DNA of 64,000 nt from Monarcha castaneiventris obscurior. Lineage: Eukaryota > Chordata > Aves > Passeriformes > Monarchidae. A model generated the notes under the pieces. The model did not search any database, was not told where the DNA came from, and worked only from the letters and a program-made list of their open reading frames with translations. Below are positions 52,129 to 64,000 of this stretch, one piece after another. A program made the position numbers and the translations under genes. Numbering within the stretch: the first letter of the stretch is position 1; every line of letters starts with the position of its first letter. The stretch lies in contig JAMPIT010000566.1 of NCBI GenBank assembly GCA_026261815.1, positions 27,925,001 through 27,989,000 of the forward strand. Direction: 5' to 3'.

Positions 52129-52134
52129 CATGCA
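52129..52134 (-). promoter_or_regulatory. RBFOX-type TGCATG intronic splicing element
   Basis: The plus strand reads CATGCA, so the transcript reads UGCAUG, 33 nt downstream of the last base of the 60-nt neuroligin exon. RBFOX proteins bind UGCAUG, and sites shortly downstream of a cassette exon typically promote its inclusion in neurons and muscle. The motif and its position are seen directly; function is inferred. A hexamer occurs by chance about once in 4 kb, so position and conservation are what matter. Confidence 0.55.
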
Positions 52135-52166
52135 TCAGGGTCAGGCTTTGAAAAAACAAAAAATAC

Positions 52167-52226
52167 CTTCATCTTCACCACGATCATTACTGGTTATATC
52201 ATCTGCGCTTTTCTTTGTGTTGGCTC
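52167..52226 (-). CDS. NLGN4X: Neuroligin-4 splice-site-A cassette exon (60 nt)
   Basis: This short exon encodes the splice-A insert of neuroligin-4, an optional loop in the extracellular domain just before the exon at 48578-48730. On the minus strand the acceptor is ATGAACCCAG before 52226 and the donor is GTATTT from 52166. It is 60 nt: two bases (GA) finish the previous codon, 19 codons read ANTKKSADDITSNDRGEDE, and a final G is completed by the next exon's AC to give Asp. The exon is symmetric (phase 1 at both ends), so skipping keeps the frame. The peptide is basic at its start and acidic at its end. It closely matches the human NLGN4X insert as I remember it, with Ser for Asn after TKK. 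It appears in no six-frame list of ORFs above 60 codons because it is only 20 codons long. Alternative use is inferred from the family and from the flanking motifs, not shown directly. Confidence 0.93.
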
Positions 52227-52240
52227 CTGGGTTCATATTG

Positions 52241-52270
52241 AGGAGGAGAATAAAGGGAAAAAAGAGAATT
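52241..52270 (-). promoter_or_regulatory. Polypyrimidine tract with PTB-like motif upstream of cassette exon
   Basis: On the minus strand this reads TTCTCTTTTTTCCC followed by TTTATTCTCCTCCT, about 30 nt that is almost all pyrimidine. The acceptor AG lies 13-14 nt further on, and the gap (CAATATGAACCC) is not pyrimidine-rich. The tract contains TTCTCT, a typical PTBP1/PTBP2 motif. A strong tract set back from the AG, with PTB sites in it, is common before regulated neuronal exons. The role is inferred. Confidence 0.5.
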
Positions 52271-54991
52271 CAAAACCAGCAGGTTCTCAAAAATAAAAAA
52301 CCACTAGTACAAAAAAATGTAACAAAAATGTCAAAATCTGTTACATTTGAAATTGAAAAACAAAAAAGATGCAAACTGCACATAAACATAAAATGTCAAG
52401 AAGAACGAATTGAAAATATTTGAAAAAATGTATCATATTCTGTGACAATGCAGTACTTTAGTTAAAAGTGATTTCTGCAAAAAAACCAAATTAATGTGCT
52501 ATTAAAAAAGAATAATATAAACCAAAAAAGTATGTTAAAAATCACCAAATTATGTTTATACATAAGAAATGCAATTTGTTTTATTTTATTCTGTAACCTT
52601 GAAGAAATAATGCCTTCAGTTACTTTCTTCAGTGATTTAACATTTTATTCATCCTCATTAGAATTTATTAAGAATCAGCCACAATCCGAATTTTTGATGG
52701 AACTAATGCAAATACAATTATCATTTGTGTTTTACACAACTTGACTAGACTAAGACAGACCATAAAGACCTCCTTAAAATTTAATCTTGCTTACAATATG
52801 AGCAAAAAGATAATTAAAACAAGACCGCAAAAAAAGTGGAACAGAATTGAGTCAATCTCAGACATGAAACTGGTCCAAAACCAGCCTTCATTCAAAATAT
52901 GCCACATTTCATGCTCTTTAGAAAAACGTAGACATTAACTGAAAACATTTACTTACCATGATAAAGAGCACACATTTATTTATTAGAAGATTAGTAAAGA
53001 ATCCATTTTAATTTGTGTTCAATATGTTTTCTTACTTTTGAGGAGTAAACATGCACACACGCACAGAGGCACACACGCATAAACACTTATACATGTCATA
53101 GGCCTGTGCTTATGGGAGCAATAGGAAATAAACGTGCTTTTCACCACCCCCATCCTTGGGCAATACCTCTGTTTTCTGATTAAAAATATCAAAAGACACG
53201 AGGCTATCCTTGCACCCATCATTCTATTATACTGTGCTTACTCCTGCAGCAAGTAGCGCTCTGTAATGTAAACAGTTACTTGATAAGGAGTGAAATATGA
53301 ATAGGAAACCCAATTTATAATATAGCTACTAAAGAAATAAAACAGTCTAACCATTCCAACCATTATTTTCCTGAATTGTCTTTATTTTGAAGTGCCTCTT
53401 TAAGACATGCTGAAAAAGAACAGTATACTTTGTTTATGTATGAAGTCTAAATTTGTCACAGATACATCATATGTAACTAAATTGTGATTACCTCCTTTTA
53501 TTCTCCTATTTAAATTCCAATCTTTAACTATATTTGTGAGCCTCAAAATCCAAGGGTTCAATTAAATCTTTGTCCCTGATTTTAAGACAGAATGTCTTTA
53601 TTATTACTAAAGTACTTAAAGTTTTTAACATACATGGTTTGGGGATCAGTGTACTAGTTTATTTGTCTTCTGGATACAGATTTTCTACATGCATTTTCTG
53701 GAAACAGAGCCACTATGTATGCAGTGATGATGATCAGTCAAAATGTGCAAAGCAGTGACTGATACTCCATCTCCACATAAAGTCTCTACCTCCAATGCTG
53801 TTGTAAAAAAGGTATTGTTTATGCAGTACACCAGTGGATTCATTATGTATATCCAGTATATAATTGACTAGGTAAAATATCTCTGTCAATGAAATACAGA
53901 TGTTCTCTAAACTCTAATTTCTTTCAGAGGTAAGAGATACAGGCTCATAATCTCAGTCACCATCCACGTTTTTTCCTTTTATGAAATATTGCTCCAAATC
54001 AGTTATAGCCAAATGAAGGTTGAATGCTTTCTCAGGTGATACCCAAATAAAGTTATTTTTGTATTTAAATAAACTAAGTACTCCACCCATAAATTGCCCT
54101 TAAACTATTTTTGATTCATGTAAAATATTTATGAGAAATAATTATTTATAGGCAATGAATACATATAGACACAAGTTTAAACACACATAACATATTTCAG
54201 TACTAGTTCCTCCAGGAAGGTAGTCTTTTAATTGGTTGATAAAAAATATGATCATCATATGGCAAATATAAAGTCAACTACCACATATTTATTAATGCTA
54301 TAAATTAAAATATATCAAAATCAGTGTGAGCCCATATATACACTACCTGTAGGCAAAAACTGTGTGTGCAATTATTAGGACTGTAATCCCCATTTCAAGT
54401 ATTTTTGAGTGAAAGAAGTAGTTGTGTCCAAAAACACTTTAGTTTGGGTACTATCTCCCCCCAAAATCTTCAATACACATATCAATAACATATTGCAAGG
54501 ATTTTCTCTTCAATGTCTCCCAATGTGACTGTGGTTCAGTGTACTTCTGAGAAAACAACACAAGTGTAATAAGAATTTAGAAAATGTGCTCACACCATGC
54601 TACTAGATGTGATGATACACAAATATCACCTAACAAGGTATGTGACGAAAGGTCATCTGTAATATTTCAAACATCCCTTATTTCTTTTTCATGTTCCTTA
54701 AAGATTTAAAATAACATGTTGTAATCTATTTTCAGAAGAAATTACTATAACTTAGTATGTATTTAATTACAATGTGAGTGGGAATGGTCTTTCTCCTACA
54801 TGTTGTGAAAAAATCATTTGTCTATTGGCAATTGGAATACACTTCGGTACATAAGTTCTTGGGTTTGAGAGGATTTTATATTCATTTTGAGATCTGATAA
54901 AATGGATTACATCAATGAGTTCTCAAACCAGGTTTCTTTGTTCCTATCACATTGGATTTTTTTTCATACTAGGGGTACCAGCCACAAAATA

Positions 54992-55550
54992 ATGTAGTCA
55001 TTGAGGCTGAAAAAGATTACCAAGTCCAACTGTGCCCCTAAGTGCCACATCTACGTCTTTTAAATACCTCCAATGATGGTGACTCAATATCTTCCCTGGA
55101 CAGACTAATGCCTGACCATCCCTTTCATGAAGATGTTTTTCCTAATATCCAATTTAAACCCTTGCTGGTGGAACTTGAGGCCATTTCCTCTCACTCTATC
55201 CCTTCTTACTTGGAAAAAGAGACAAATCCCCACTTAGCTACAAACTCCTTTCAGGTAGTTGTAGAGTGTGATAAAATGTCCCCTGGGCTTCATAGTCTTC
55301 AAGTTAAACAACCCCAGCTCCCTCAGTTGCCCCTCATCAGACTTGTGGCCAGACCTGTGTCACCATCTCTGCCATCCTTCAATAACAGAGCACTCCAGTG
55401 CCTCAATATTCTCCTTGCAGTGAGGGGCCCAGAAGTGAACACAGGATTTGAGGTGCAGCCTCACCAGTGCCGAGTGCAGGGGGACCATCACTGCCCTGGT
55501 CCTGCTGGCCACACTGTTGCTGATACTAGCCATGTGGGTAATACTGTTAG
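54992..55550 (-). mobile_element. CR1 LINE, 5'-truncated, 3' region (minus strand)
   Basis: The plus strand carries the reverse complement of a CR1 3' half. It starts TAGTCATTGAGGCTGAAAAA and runs CCAAGTCCAACTGTGCCCCT, AAGTGCCACATCTACGTCTT, TTAAATACCTCCAATGATGG, TTTTCCTAATATCCAATTTA and CTTGAGGCCATTTCCTCTCA. It continues TCCTTTCAGGTAGTTGTAGA, AACAACCCCAGCTCCCTCAG, TCCAGTGCCTCAATATTCTC, AGTGAGGGGCCCAGAAGTGA and GTGCAGCCTCACCAGTGCCG. Homology ends around GGCCACACTGTTGCTGATAC. A 191-codon plus-strand ORF overlies it, but that frame is antisense to the element and is not a gene. This copy is a different CR1 subfamily from the one at 16490, judging by the 3' UTR. Confidence 0.92.
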
Positions 55551-58500
55551 TGTGAAACTGTCTGAGGAGAACAGACATTATTGTTGGAATTATTTCAGTA
55601 GCTCCAAAATAACTTAAAACACTCAGGAGCAGTGCTTAGGAAAATTATACGAATCTTTCAAAAATATAAGCTGCCAGAAACCTACTATTTCATGCAGAGA
55701 GCAAGAATTTTAATTTTCCAACCATGCATTTTTGTATTAAAAGTGTCAATTCATTTGTCCTTAAACTTCTAAAAAATATGGTAATCCCTGTCATGAAACA
55801 AGAAAGTTCGCTATGCCTCTAAAGTTAGTTTAAGGTTGTATTAATCTAGGAGATTGAACGGAATTATGACTCAGAAGCTGCCATTATTCAGAAGAATTCC
55901 CTGCCTGTAACTGCTGATTGTCCCACAGATAAACACTTCCCTCTGCTTTTAAGGCTTCTTTTGTGAGTGTTCAGGGTTGGGACAATTTTTTACCCATATC
56001 TCATATTCTCCTTATCCCAAATCATAGGAGCATCAATTTTAACCTTCAGTTCCCATACACCAAGTAAACATTATCACTGTATTATAGGATTTTGCCCTTC
56101 TGCAGTCTAAGAATTGTTTACTCAGTCATCCCACGTGAAATATGGATGGTAAATTTCAACAGCAACTCAGGATCCAGCAGTAGAGAAGGGAGCAGGGCAT
56201 ATAGCAGGGCTGATCTAGGTGCATGAAAGACTCAATTCCCCGAGTCTCTCTATTGACCAATCTAGTGTTTGATTTGAGTTCTTGGTTTGAAAGGTTTGTG
56301 TTTCACTTTTCATGATACTGAAAAGCAACAAATAAAAGTATTTCAAAATGTAAATAAGATGGGATTTTTTTTTTTTTTCCATAGGCTAGGAAAGGCTAGA
56401 AACCATTTAATTACATATCTTAAATATGCTGTAGATAGCATAGCTCTATTGAAGAATACCTTTGTATAAAGGTTCATGTTTTAGAAAAAAATTGTTAATA
56501 ACAGCTACTAGAAAATTATGTGACTTCATAATGCATGTATTAAAGTCCAGGTGACCTCTTTTCATTTGTCCCACAATTCCATTCATTGCTGAGTGAAAAG
56601 AGCATGGTGTAATGTATTACTGAACTTTTTCAAAAGTCTTTTGTGAAGGATTTTTGTCTGCCAGAACTGCTTCTTTTTCATGTGTATATATATATATATA
56701 TAATATATATATATACGTATATTCATATGGATGGTACAGATACAGACTAACACAAGCGTATATAAACCATTTTGAAAACAGCACCAGACAATATGGTCAT
56801 AACAAAGAAGTGTTTCATGTAAGTTACGTTTTTCCCTCTCTAAGGAGCCCTGTAAGCAATGCAGTTGTAAACATTAATTCAGCAAACATCTCTAAAAGGT
56901 TTTAATTTTGCAACACTGATCAATGTGTTAATAAACTATTAAAAAGTAGTTGATTTCATTTATCTATGGATGTACAGTCACCTTGTATTCTTTGATTTGT
57001 TCTCCGTGCCATGCATAAATCTATCACAAATGAAGAAGTCACCCTGCTGTAAGCATGTCCTCTGGCTCACATTTCCTTTGCATAATGAATAAAAATCTCA
57101 TTCGGAAACAGATTTTCTACTTTTGTAAGTTGTCCCAGTTGTATTTGCAATTTTTGCTACATCTTCCTCCATTCAGATAATATGAATCACATATATGTAA
57201 TATAGGCAGGTCCCATGCATGCAGTTTCCCAGGCTTGCATATTAGGTATTCACTCTGAAGCCTCTAATGGCAGCAAAAAATCATCCACAACTGCTTAAGC
57301 TGATGCCATTTCTTTGCATTTTATATGCAATTGCTCCATCTGTCACATAGTATACCTTTTGACCCCATTTAATTTTGGAAAAAGGCTCAGTTTTAAGAAA
57401 TCACACAGCACATTATTAGTTGTATGACCTCCCAGTTTCACATAGCACATGCTTAACCTTCTGGAAATTTCCATCTCAAACCAGATTAATACAGGATTTA
57501 ACAGTCATTCTCTCAGTGATATGACTTATTTATACAGCCATTTTAACAGAACTCTAAAGGTCTTGTTTCCCAACCCCAGGAAAACTATTATAATTTTACA
57601 ATCAGATCAAGTCAGCAGTTCATTACAGTCTCAAGAGAGCATTAGGAAAGCAAAATTTCCTTTCTACATTTCTCCTAAGACTGGTCGGATAACTTCACTT
57701 TGAGTCTCCCTTCGTGTGCAAGAGTTGATTCATGTCCAAAAAAGGGGTCCATCAGTGGGGCAGTTTGCCTGTCACAACACTGTACCTTGCTCATGTCTAT
57801 GGCCAAGGCTCTCCAGCTACCTTCATAATTGTAACAAGAAGTTCTAAATTGGCAGCTGAAGAAAGATCAAATGAGGCATTTGAACTTCAAATAGAGTGGA
57901 GGAAGATGACTGTTGAGAATTTCAGCTTGTTAAATTTACTTAGAAGTTGACTGTGGATCTCTTATGTTAGGAAAGATCACAAAGGTAGGCAATATATCTA
58001 TATACCTGCTGTTCGGAAGTATTTTAATTTAGTCAAAGAAAGAAAAATATATTCATATTGACTAGATTTAAATAAATATTATTTCTTAACTCTTTACTGA
58101 ATAATGGCAATATGTGTATGCAACTGTGTGTGGGTATATACATATATGCAAATATGTACACATAAATGCACATGAAAAAGCTCTGTACAGCTTCCAGATA
58201 GAAACCAGTTTTATTTTCTGGCACTCCCTTCCCATAGTCATGTTAAAATTGAATTATAATACATCAACAATGTGCATAACTCTAGCAAACAGCCATACTT
58301 AATGATTTCAATGCAGTCCTTATCCATAAATTAGATGCCTTCTGTCTCTTTCCTTAATAATATGAAGACTTAGATTCCTACTGTTCTAGGTAGTTTTCAG
58401 TGTGAAACGCAATGAAAGCTCAGAAATTTGCTTAAGTTTGCCTGAATGAAATGTGTTTAGTTTTGTTTTAATTCCTGTATTATCACTGAATAGCAGAAGA

Positions 58501-60634
58501 TGCATAATTAAAGTAGCCATTATTCTAATGCCATTAATAACAACAAAACAAAACCATTTGGGTTGCAAGTGCTAGCTCTGTAAAGCAGCAACATTTAACT
58601 AAGGGACATGGAACATAATTGAATTCATGTTCTTGATTACTCCAGCTGCAACACACAAAATTGCCGGGATTCCAGAGAAAACACATAGGTGTTGTTGTAT
58701 ATCCAGGAAATGTTTCTTTTTAAGAAAAGAGAATTAAAGGACAATTTTGTGTAATATTTATAAGTGGATGGACCGTAAGGAAGATCAGCTGAAATCCCTA
58801 TAGTTTTGTGTTCCATGCATTAGCGAGGATTAATTTAAAAAGAAAATGCTGTTTCACAAGCTTTTTCAAATAGTTTCAGAGAACCAATACAAAAATCTAT
58901 CGAAAAACAAAAATTTTGAAGTTGAAAAATGGGTTGCATAAAAAGTATGGAATTGTTACATTACCTTAACTCTGCACTCTATGTTGCCTATAACTTTCAA
59001 TTACATGATTGTATAAACCTTTTTTTTTTATAAAAAAAATTGATTGCATCTTTCTGGGCATTAACTGTTCCATGTACAATGAAAGACAGATGATATTTTA
59101 CAAACGGTAGTACACTGAAAACTGTTCTTACTAGAATAAAGAAACAAATGGCCACTAGTCCATGATCTAAATTATATGCTTCCCACAAGATGTTTTCCTG
59201 GACAACAACAAGTGCATTAAATCAGTCCATCACTCAGTTTCCTATGCTTTAAATGAGATTTTTCAAGAAGTTAATACAGGGCAATGGACTATATGAATTG
59301 TCACACAGAGTGACTACAGGGTCATATATAGTACTACAAAAGACTACAAGCTCTTCTCAGAAGTAGGGATGCTGTGAATATAATTATTCACTATGATTTA
59401 ATAAGAGTTATTAGATCTGTGATTCATATGGGAGTTCCTTTCCTTATAAGTTTATTCCACATCAGTGTGCTGATATAGATTCAACTCAATGATGAAATTA
59501 TAATATCTGACAGATTCTGTGGTAGGGAAAACCTTTAGACCATCTCTATATATAATATGGGATTTTGATCACTAGTTTGGACCAAAATAGCAGCAACAGT
59601 TATTACTCAGGAGAGATGTTGTTACATGAAGTTTTGGCTGGTCTACATGCTGATTATACTATTCTCTGTACAGCAGCTAACTGATATTAGATCTCATTCC
59701 ATGTAAGATATAAAAAAAAACCCCCTTTAGTTATGTAACTGGGAAAAACATGTTTCTTTCCTTTTTGTCAAAGTTTTCACTATACTTCAAAGTTTTCCTA
59801 TATATTTCATTTTTGGAAAGTGAGCCATGTATTTTAAGAAGACTGTTAAAAATAGGTCTATGACAAAGATAAACACTGACACTTATACTGTACACATGTT
59901 ACGGTTACTGAAAGAAACATACCTAAAAGTTATTTCTTTTTCTGAAAATATTTGCATTTACTTAGATTGTATTTATTCATCCCGGAAAAGAATTTATAAA
60001 AAGGTTACATTTTATATTTCATCCTGTGTTAATCCATTTTGGCACACTTTTTACCCCCTGAAATTTCCTTAAATAAAAATTACCAGGAATAATAATTTTT
60101 AAAACTATTGAATTAATATTTAACATATTGTTTTTATTTATTTGTAAAATTATTATTCTTTTAGACGAGTCATAACTAAAAAAGAAATGAGGTAATAATT
60201 CAATTCACTAATAATTTTTATAAGGGCTTTTTCATGCAAGTTACACCATAACTAGAATTTACAGTCTTCTAAATGTAATACATTTCTTTGACAAAACAGT
60301 CCATAATGGCTCAAAAGAAAGAGGGCATTGTGAAGCCTATCCTTTCAGTGACCTCCAACAGATGAGTGTTTCTTGCACTTCCAGTGTAACTGAATCTGCT
60401 TTAGTTGATGGAGAACTGGACCAAGCCTGCAGTGCTTACTGATACAATAATGAAAGACTAAATAAAACTATAAAACTATCATATAGTTAAATTAATTCAG
60501 GAAAGAAGCACATATTTTTCTGTGCAGACATCAGCTAAAACACTGTCAGTGTGAAAGCATAGCAGTGACCTCAAATAGCTGACATTTTTCTGCTGAAGTG
60601 GTGCACTTGGTAAAGTGTGAATGTAGTAAAGCTG
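55551..60634. other. Intronic sequence, nothing recognised
   Basis: About 5 kb of AT-rich sequence with the (TA)n run at 56685 and a 16-T run near 56364-56379. No gene or transposon was recognised. Confidence 0.6.
56685..56716. repeat. (TA)n dinucleotide repeat
   Basis: About 16 TA units with one extra A interrupting the run near 56703. A short TATG/TACG-rich stretch follows. Confidence 0.92.
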
Positions 60635-60965
60635 TGTCCTGGTTTCATCTGGGATAGAATTAATTTTCTTCATAGTAACTGTTACAGCACAGTATTTTGA
60701 ATTTAGTATGAGAAAAATGTTGATAACACACTGATGTTTTAGTTGTTACTGAGTAATGCTTACCATAAGTCAAGGGCTTCTCAGCCTCCCATGCTCTGCC
60801 AGTGAGCAGGTGCACAAGAAGCCAGAGGAGCATGGCCATATACTTGTAGGATATATAAATCCCACTGCAGTTTGTTCAGAGTACATCAATACTGCGCTGT
60901 CAGGTCAGCGACTAGTCACTGTCAAGTCAGTGAGTGTAAGACACGGGCTGAGTGCAATTAGCTGC
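60635..60965 (+). mobile_element. 3'-truncated avian endogenous-retrovirus LTR (plus strand)
   Basis: This begins TGTCCTGGTTTCATCTGGGA and TAGAATTAATTTTCTTCATA, then TTTTGAATTTAGTATGAGAA, GTTGATAACACACTGATGTT, TTAGTTGTTACTGAGTAATG, AAGTCAAGGGCTTCTCAGCC and CCCATGCTCTGCCAGTGAGC. A TATA box ATATATAAAT is at 60851-60860. It shares its block order with the LTRs at 34531 and 1880-2375 but is closest to a different subfamily. The 3' end is not recognisable after about 60965 and no CA end or target duplication is seen. The 70-codon ORF within is a chance frame. Confidence 0.82.
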
Positions 60966-63900
60966 TGAGTGGCAAAAGTTTGTTGGCATGATGAGTATAC
61001 TACAATTAAGTTGCCAATAATGTCTAAATTAGAAGACATAATTCAACATTTATTAATAATTAAAATTCCAAAGCCTAGATGCAACTACATTCTAGTTAAT
61101 CTAGACAAGTAGAATTTGCAGAAAGAATTCAGTAATGCTGACTTATTACTACCTATAACTAAAGGGTGACTACTTTCAAATAAGCTTAAGAGAAGTAAGT
61201 ACCTATGTGCCATTTAAAACAAATGTGAATGAACCCTCTCTGCAGACAACTGAACAACACAAGCACATGCTCTGCATTCAACAACTGCTGATAAAGTTGT
61301 TTGTGCAAATTCTCCCTTTGGACATTTGTAGGCACCACTGGAAGCTGTGAACTGAATAAACAACTCTTAAGAATACATCTAGTTATTTGATGCAGCTATT
61401 TAAATCTTCATTTTGAAGACTAGTTTAATTCATGGTTGCCTTTGGAGAATTCAGGAAATAATTGTGTTTGTTATGTCGGTGGATCCTGTGAAACTATAAT
61501 TTTATTCCATTGTGATAGATAATAGTTTGGCACCATATTTTGATGTTTACTGGATCTTTGACACCGTAGTTTTTATTTGGAAATCTTGGAAGTGTTAGTT
61601 ACATAGGAGGTCCATATGAGACAGCCAAGGGAGATAAAAACTTTAGTGGGTTTTGGGGTTTTGTTGGTTGGTCAGTTTTGTTTGATTTTAGCATATAGCC
61701 ATGTTTTCAGGTTTTTTTCTCTACTATGTTTTAATGATATCTTCATCCACACACAACAATGTATTAAATCTTACAGGAATTAATTATACCAAACCAACTA
61801 AACAATTAGACTATCAAACAACTAAGTTGCTAATAAAAGTTGTATAAACTTAAAAGATGGAATAGAATACACTACAGCTATTTCTGGGAAAATCAGATCT
61901 AAGTTGTATATGATGAAGAGCTTTATAGTGTGAAATATGAAAATTTAATTATTCTAATACTTCACAAAATAGTACAGGCACATAAAAGATTTTCCCTAGA
62001 ACTGAATAACAGATGCATAGGAAATAAGATAGAACCTTGAATACAAAATTCATGTAAACATTTTCTTCATTATTACTCAGTGATGAAAATGTGTATGACT
62101 TTTTCCAAACAGAAATTAGTGTCCTTAGCCAAAATAACTAGCAATAGCTTTTTGTCATCAACTTGCTAAGATTTTTTTTTCACAGAAAAATATTACGGAA
62201 GAGGGATGAGGAGAGGGAAAGCACAGACAAAACCTGCAGCATTCTGTATGATTTACAGTTTAACAGCTTCCAAGCATTAGTTTTGAGAACATTATGAAGC
62301 TGTGCTATTTTATCTACAATATTAAAGCAGAACAAAGATCTTTTTGATTTAGACATTCTATATAATTATTAATTACAGTAAGCTGGCCTCAAAACTGCTG
62401 GTCAGAATCGTGATTTAAACTCAAAATTCAGCAACACAGCACTGAGCTCACTAGCATCTGATCCATCTAAACTCCATTACTTGAAAATACCAGTTGGTTT
62501 TGAATAATTTGTGGATTATATATCTGTGCTGGTGAAAAAATCTTTTCTCTATTGAAAAAACTCGCTGAGAACTCATATCTCATTTTGGCTTTCCATTTTG
62601 CAATGTTATAAGCATAATTCACATTTTTTATTTTCAGTGTTGGGGTTCATGCTTTACTCAAAATTTAGAAAGGAATAGAAGTGGTTTGTCATTAATAATT
62701 GACAGAAGTAGGAAATTAAAAGCAACTAATAAAAAGCCGTTTTTGATGTAAATACTACATGGCATGTGCCATTTGTTACAATACAATATTAGAGAATGAT
62801 ATAATATCAATATTGTATAATATGATCTACTATTCCATCTGAAGAAAGGCAAGTTAAATTTTGCATTTAATAGGAATTATATATGAACTACATTGAATTA
62901 GATGTGAAATGATACAGCTTATGTATGCAACTACTTCTGAGAAATTGAATTTCAGTCATCTTTGACTAAATATAAGTAGTTCTTGAGAAAAAGAACAGGT
63001 CAAGTTTTTCTTCTTTTGCTTTATTTAAGCAGTATTATTGTATGTGTGCTGGTGTTAATTGTTGCCATATATACCTTCAAGTCCTACAGGAAAAAAAATT
63101 AGTTCTGCATTTGTATTCAGCTGTAGATGAGAACTGAATGTTTCCTTTTCTCAATCAGTGCAATTTACAATTTAAAACACCTACCATCTATTTGAAGAAA
63201 TTAACTATAATTGACAGTTTTGCTCAGGAAAATAAGCCACAGTGCTTCAGTCTGTTGAAGGTCACTGACAAAGTGATTTAGCAAGAGTGTCTGAAGGTAA
63301 AATTGGCACAACATCAGTCTAAATTATACCTGCCTGTATGCTGTTGTTACTCTGTCAGTCATACCAGGACTCAAATACACTTACATGAACAAACCAGAAA
63401 TACTGGCACCACAGACAACTTTCCTACCACTAACAGCAACAAGAAGAAGGTATCAGATGTAAAAACACAGCAAAAAAGATTGCTGTGATCAAATCTGTCA
63501 GGGTTTCCTCCTAGCACCAACCTAAACTGCCTGAGCTCAAAGCTTCCTGACAAAAACCACGTGGTGTTATCAGATGTACTTACTCTCTGACTTTAAACTC
63601 TCCCCTCCCTTCTAAAGAACACTCAGTTTCTGCCAACTGTTTTTCTCCTGAGGCATAATTTGAAAGGAACAAAAGCACCAGGTGAAAGGTGATTTTTGTA
63701 GTAGTTGTTCCTCAGCTGGACAGCTGCCAAAAGGCAAATTCCATTAGTTCCACTGTATGTGTATGTGTTTGTTCATGTGTTTCTGAGTGACATTTGCCAA
63801 GTTCTCACACTCTTTTTAGGCTTTCATGCCTGGATCCTTTAGCAACAGAGGAAAAAGCTGAGAATGTCCTTTGCATTGTGTTTTGCTTTTCAGGCACCAC

Positions 63901-64000
63901 TGTGGTTAATTTCATACTTCTTACCAGTAAATCCTGATAAAATTTGCCATACAAAGTGGAGAAAGGAAAAGAAAATCATCAGTACATTATGCCTGACTAA
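60966..64000. other. Intronic sequence to the window end, nothing recognised
   Basis: AT-rich, with a G/T-rich stretch near 61645-61690 (TGGGTTTTGGGGTTTTGTTG). No exon of the neuroligin gene or of any other gene was recognised. Confidence 0.6.

Larger units (their letters stand above)
52227..64000 (-). other. NLGN4X: Neuroligin-4 intron upstream of the splice-A exon (5' part runs off the window)
   Basis: This is more than 11.7 kb of intron ending at the ACCCAG acceptor before 52226. The large exon with the start codon and signal peptide should precede it in transcription. I see no long minus-strand frame that fits, so it lies beyond 64000. The intron contains a CR1 copy, an LTR fragment, a (TA)n run and a CA/CG-alternating patch near 53050-53090. 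Confidence 0.75.

Noticed and set aside
55042..55617. 191-codon plus-strand ORF, the longest in the window
   Set aside because: It is the antisense reading of a minus-strand CR1 3' region and has no protein homology of its own that I recognise.
56685..56716. (TA)n run as a possible promoter or origin
   Set aside because: A plain dinucleotide microsatellite with no associated transcript start or gene.

Overview
This window looks like bird genomic DNA from inside a very large intron-rich gene. It is AT-rich, has no long intact open reading frames, and is littered with degraded copies of CR1 retrotransposons, the dominant avian LINE family. It also carries three diverged copies of one related group of avian endogenous-retrovirus LTRs. 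I cannot name the species. The repeat content fits a bird generally, and the A/C-rich tracts and LTR group suggest, but do not prove, a neoavian lineage.

The only host protein-coding sequence I can support is two exons of neuroligin-4 (NLGN4X orthologue), both on the minus strand. Exon 52167-52226 (60 nt) encodes the alternatively used splice-site-A insert. Exon 48578-48730 (153 nt) encodes the following segment of the extracellular esterase-like domain, including the IHGGS motif. Both have consensus splice sites, are phase 1 at each end, and join in frame. The intron between them is 3436 nt. I found neither the upstream exon with the start codon nor the next downstream exon. The window is therefore more than 48 kb of the 3'-side intron (positions 1-48577) and more than 11.7 kb of the 5'-side intron (52227-64000). 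Next to the 60-nt exon there is a distal polypyrimidine tract with PTB-like TTCTCT and, 33 nt past the donor, an RBFOX-type TGCATG. That is the layout expected of a neuron-regulated cassette exon.

Repeat layout from left to right: minus-strand LTR at about 1880-2375; minus CR1 tail at 3056-3285; plus CR1 at 16490-17535; A/C-only tract at 18571-18773; internally deleted minus CR1 at 26454-26670; plus solo LTR at 34531-35144; plus CR1 at 36512-37145; plus CR1 fragment at 38255-38545; short plus CR1 at 40966-41022; uninterrupted pentanucleotide array at 42023-42116 abutting a possible minus CR1 tail; the longest plus CR1, about 44300-46047, with a decayed reverse-transcriptase domain; minus CR1 at 54992-55550; and a truncated plus LTR at 60635-60965. 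The sequence between these is intron in which I recognise nothing further.

I see no novel multi-gene system, CRISPR array, tRNA, rRNA or operon. The most biologically interesting part is the splicing architecture around the neuroligin splice-A exon. Repeat family assignments rest on recognising conserved CR1 and LTR sequence by eye, and element edges are approximate unless stated.
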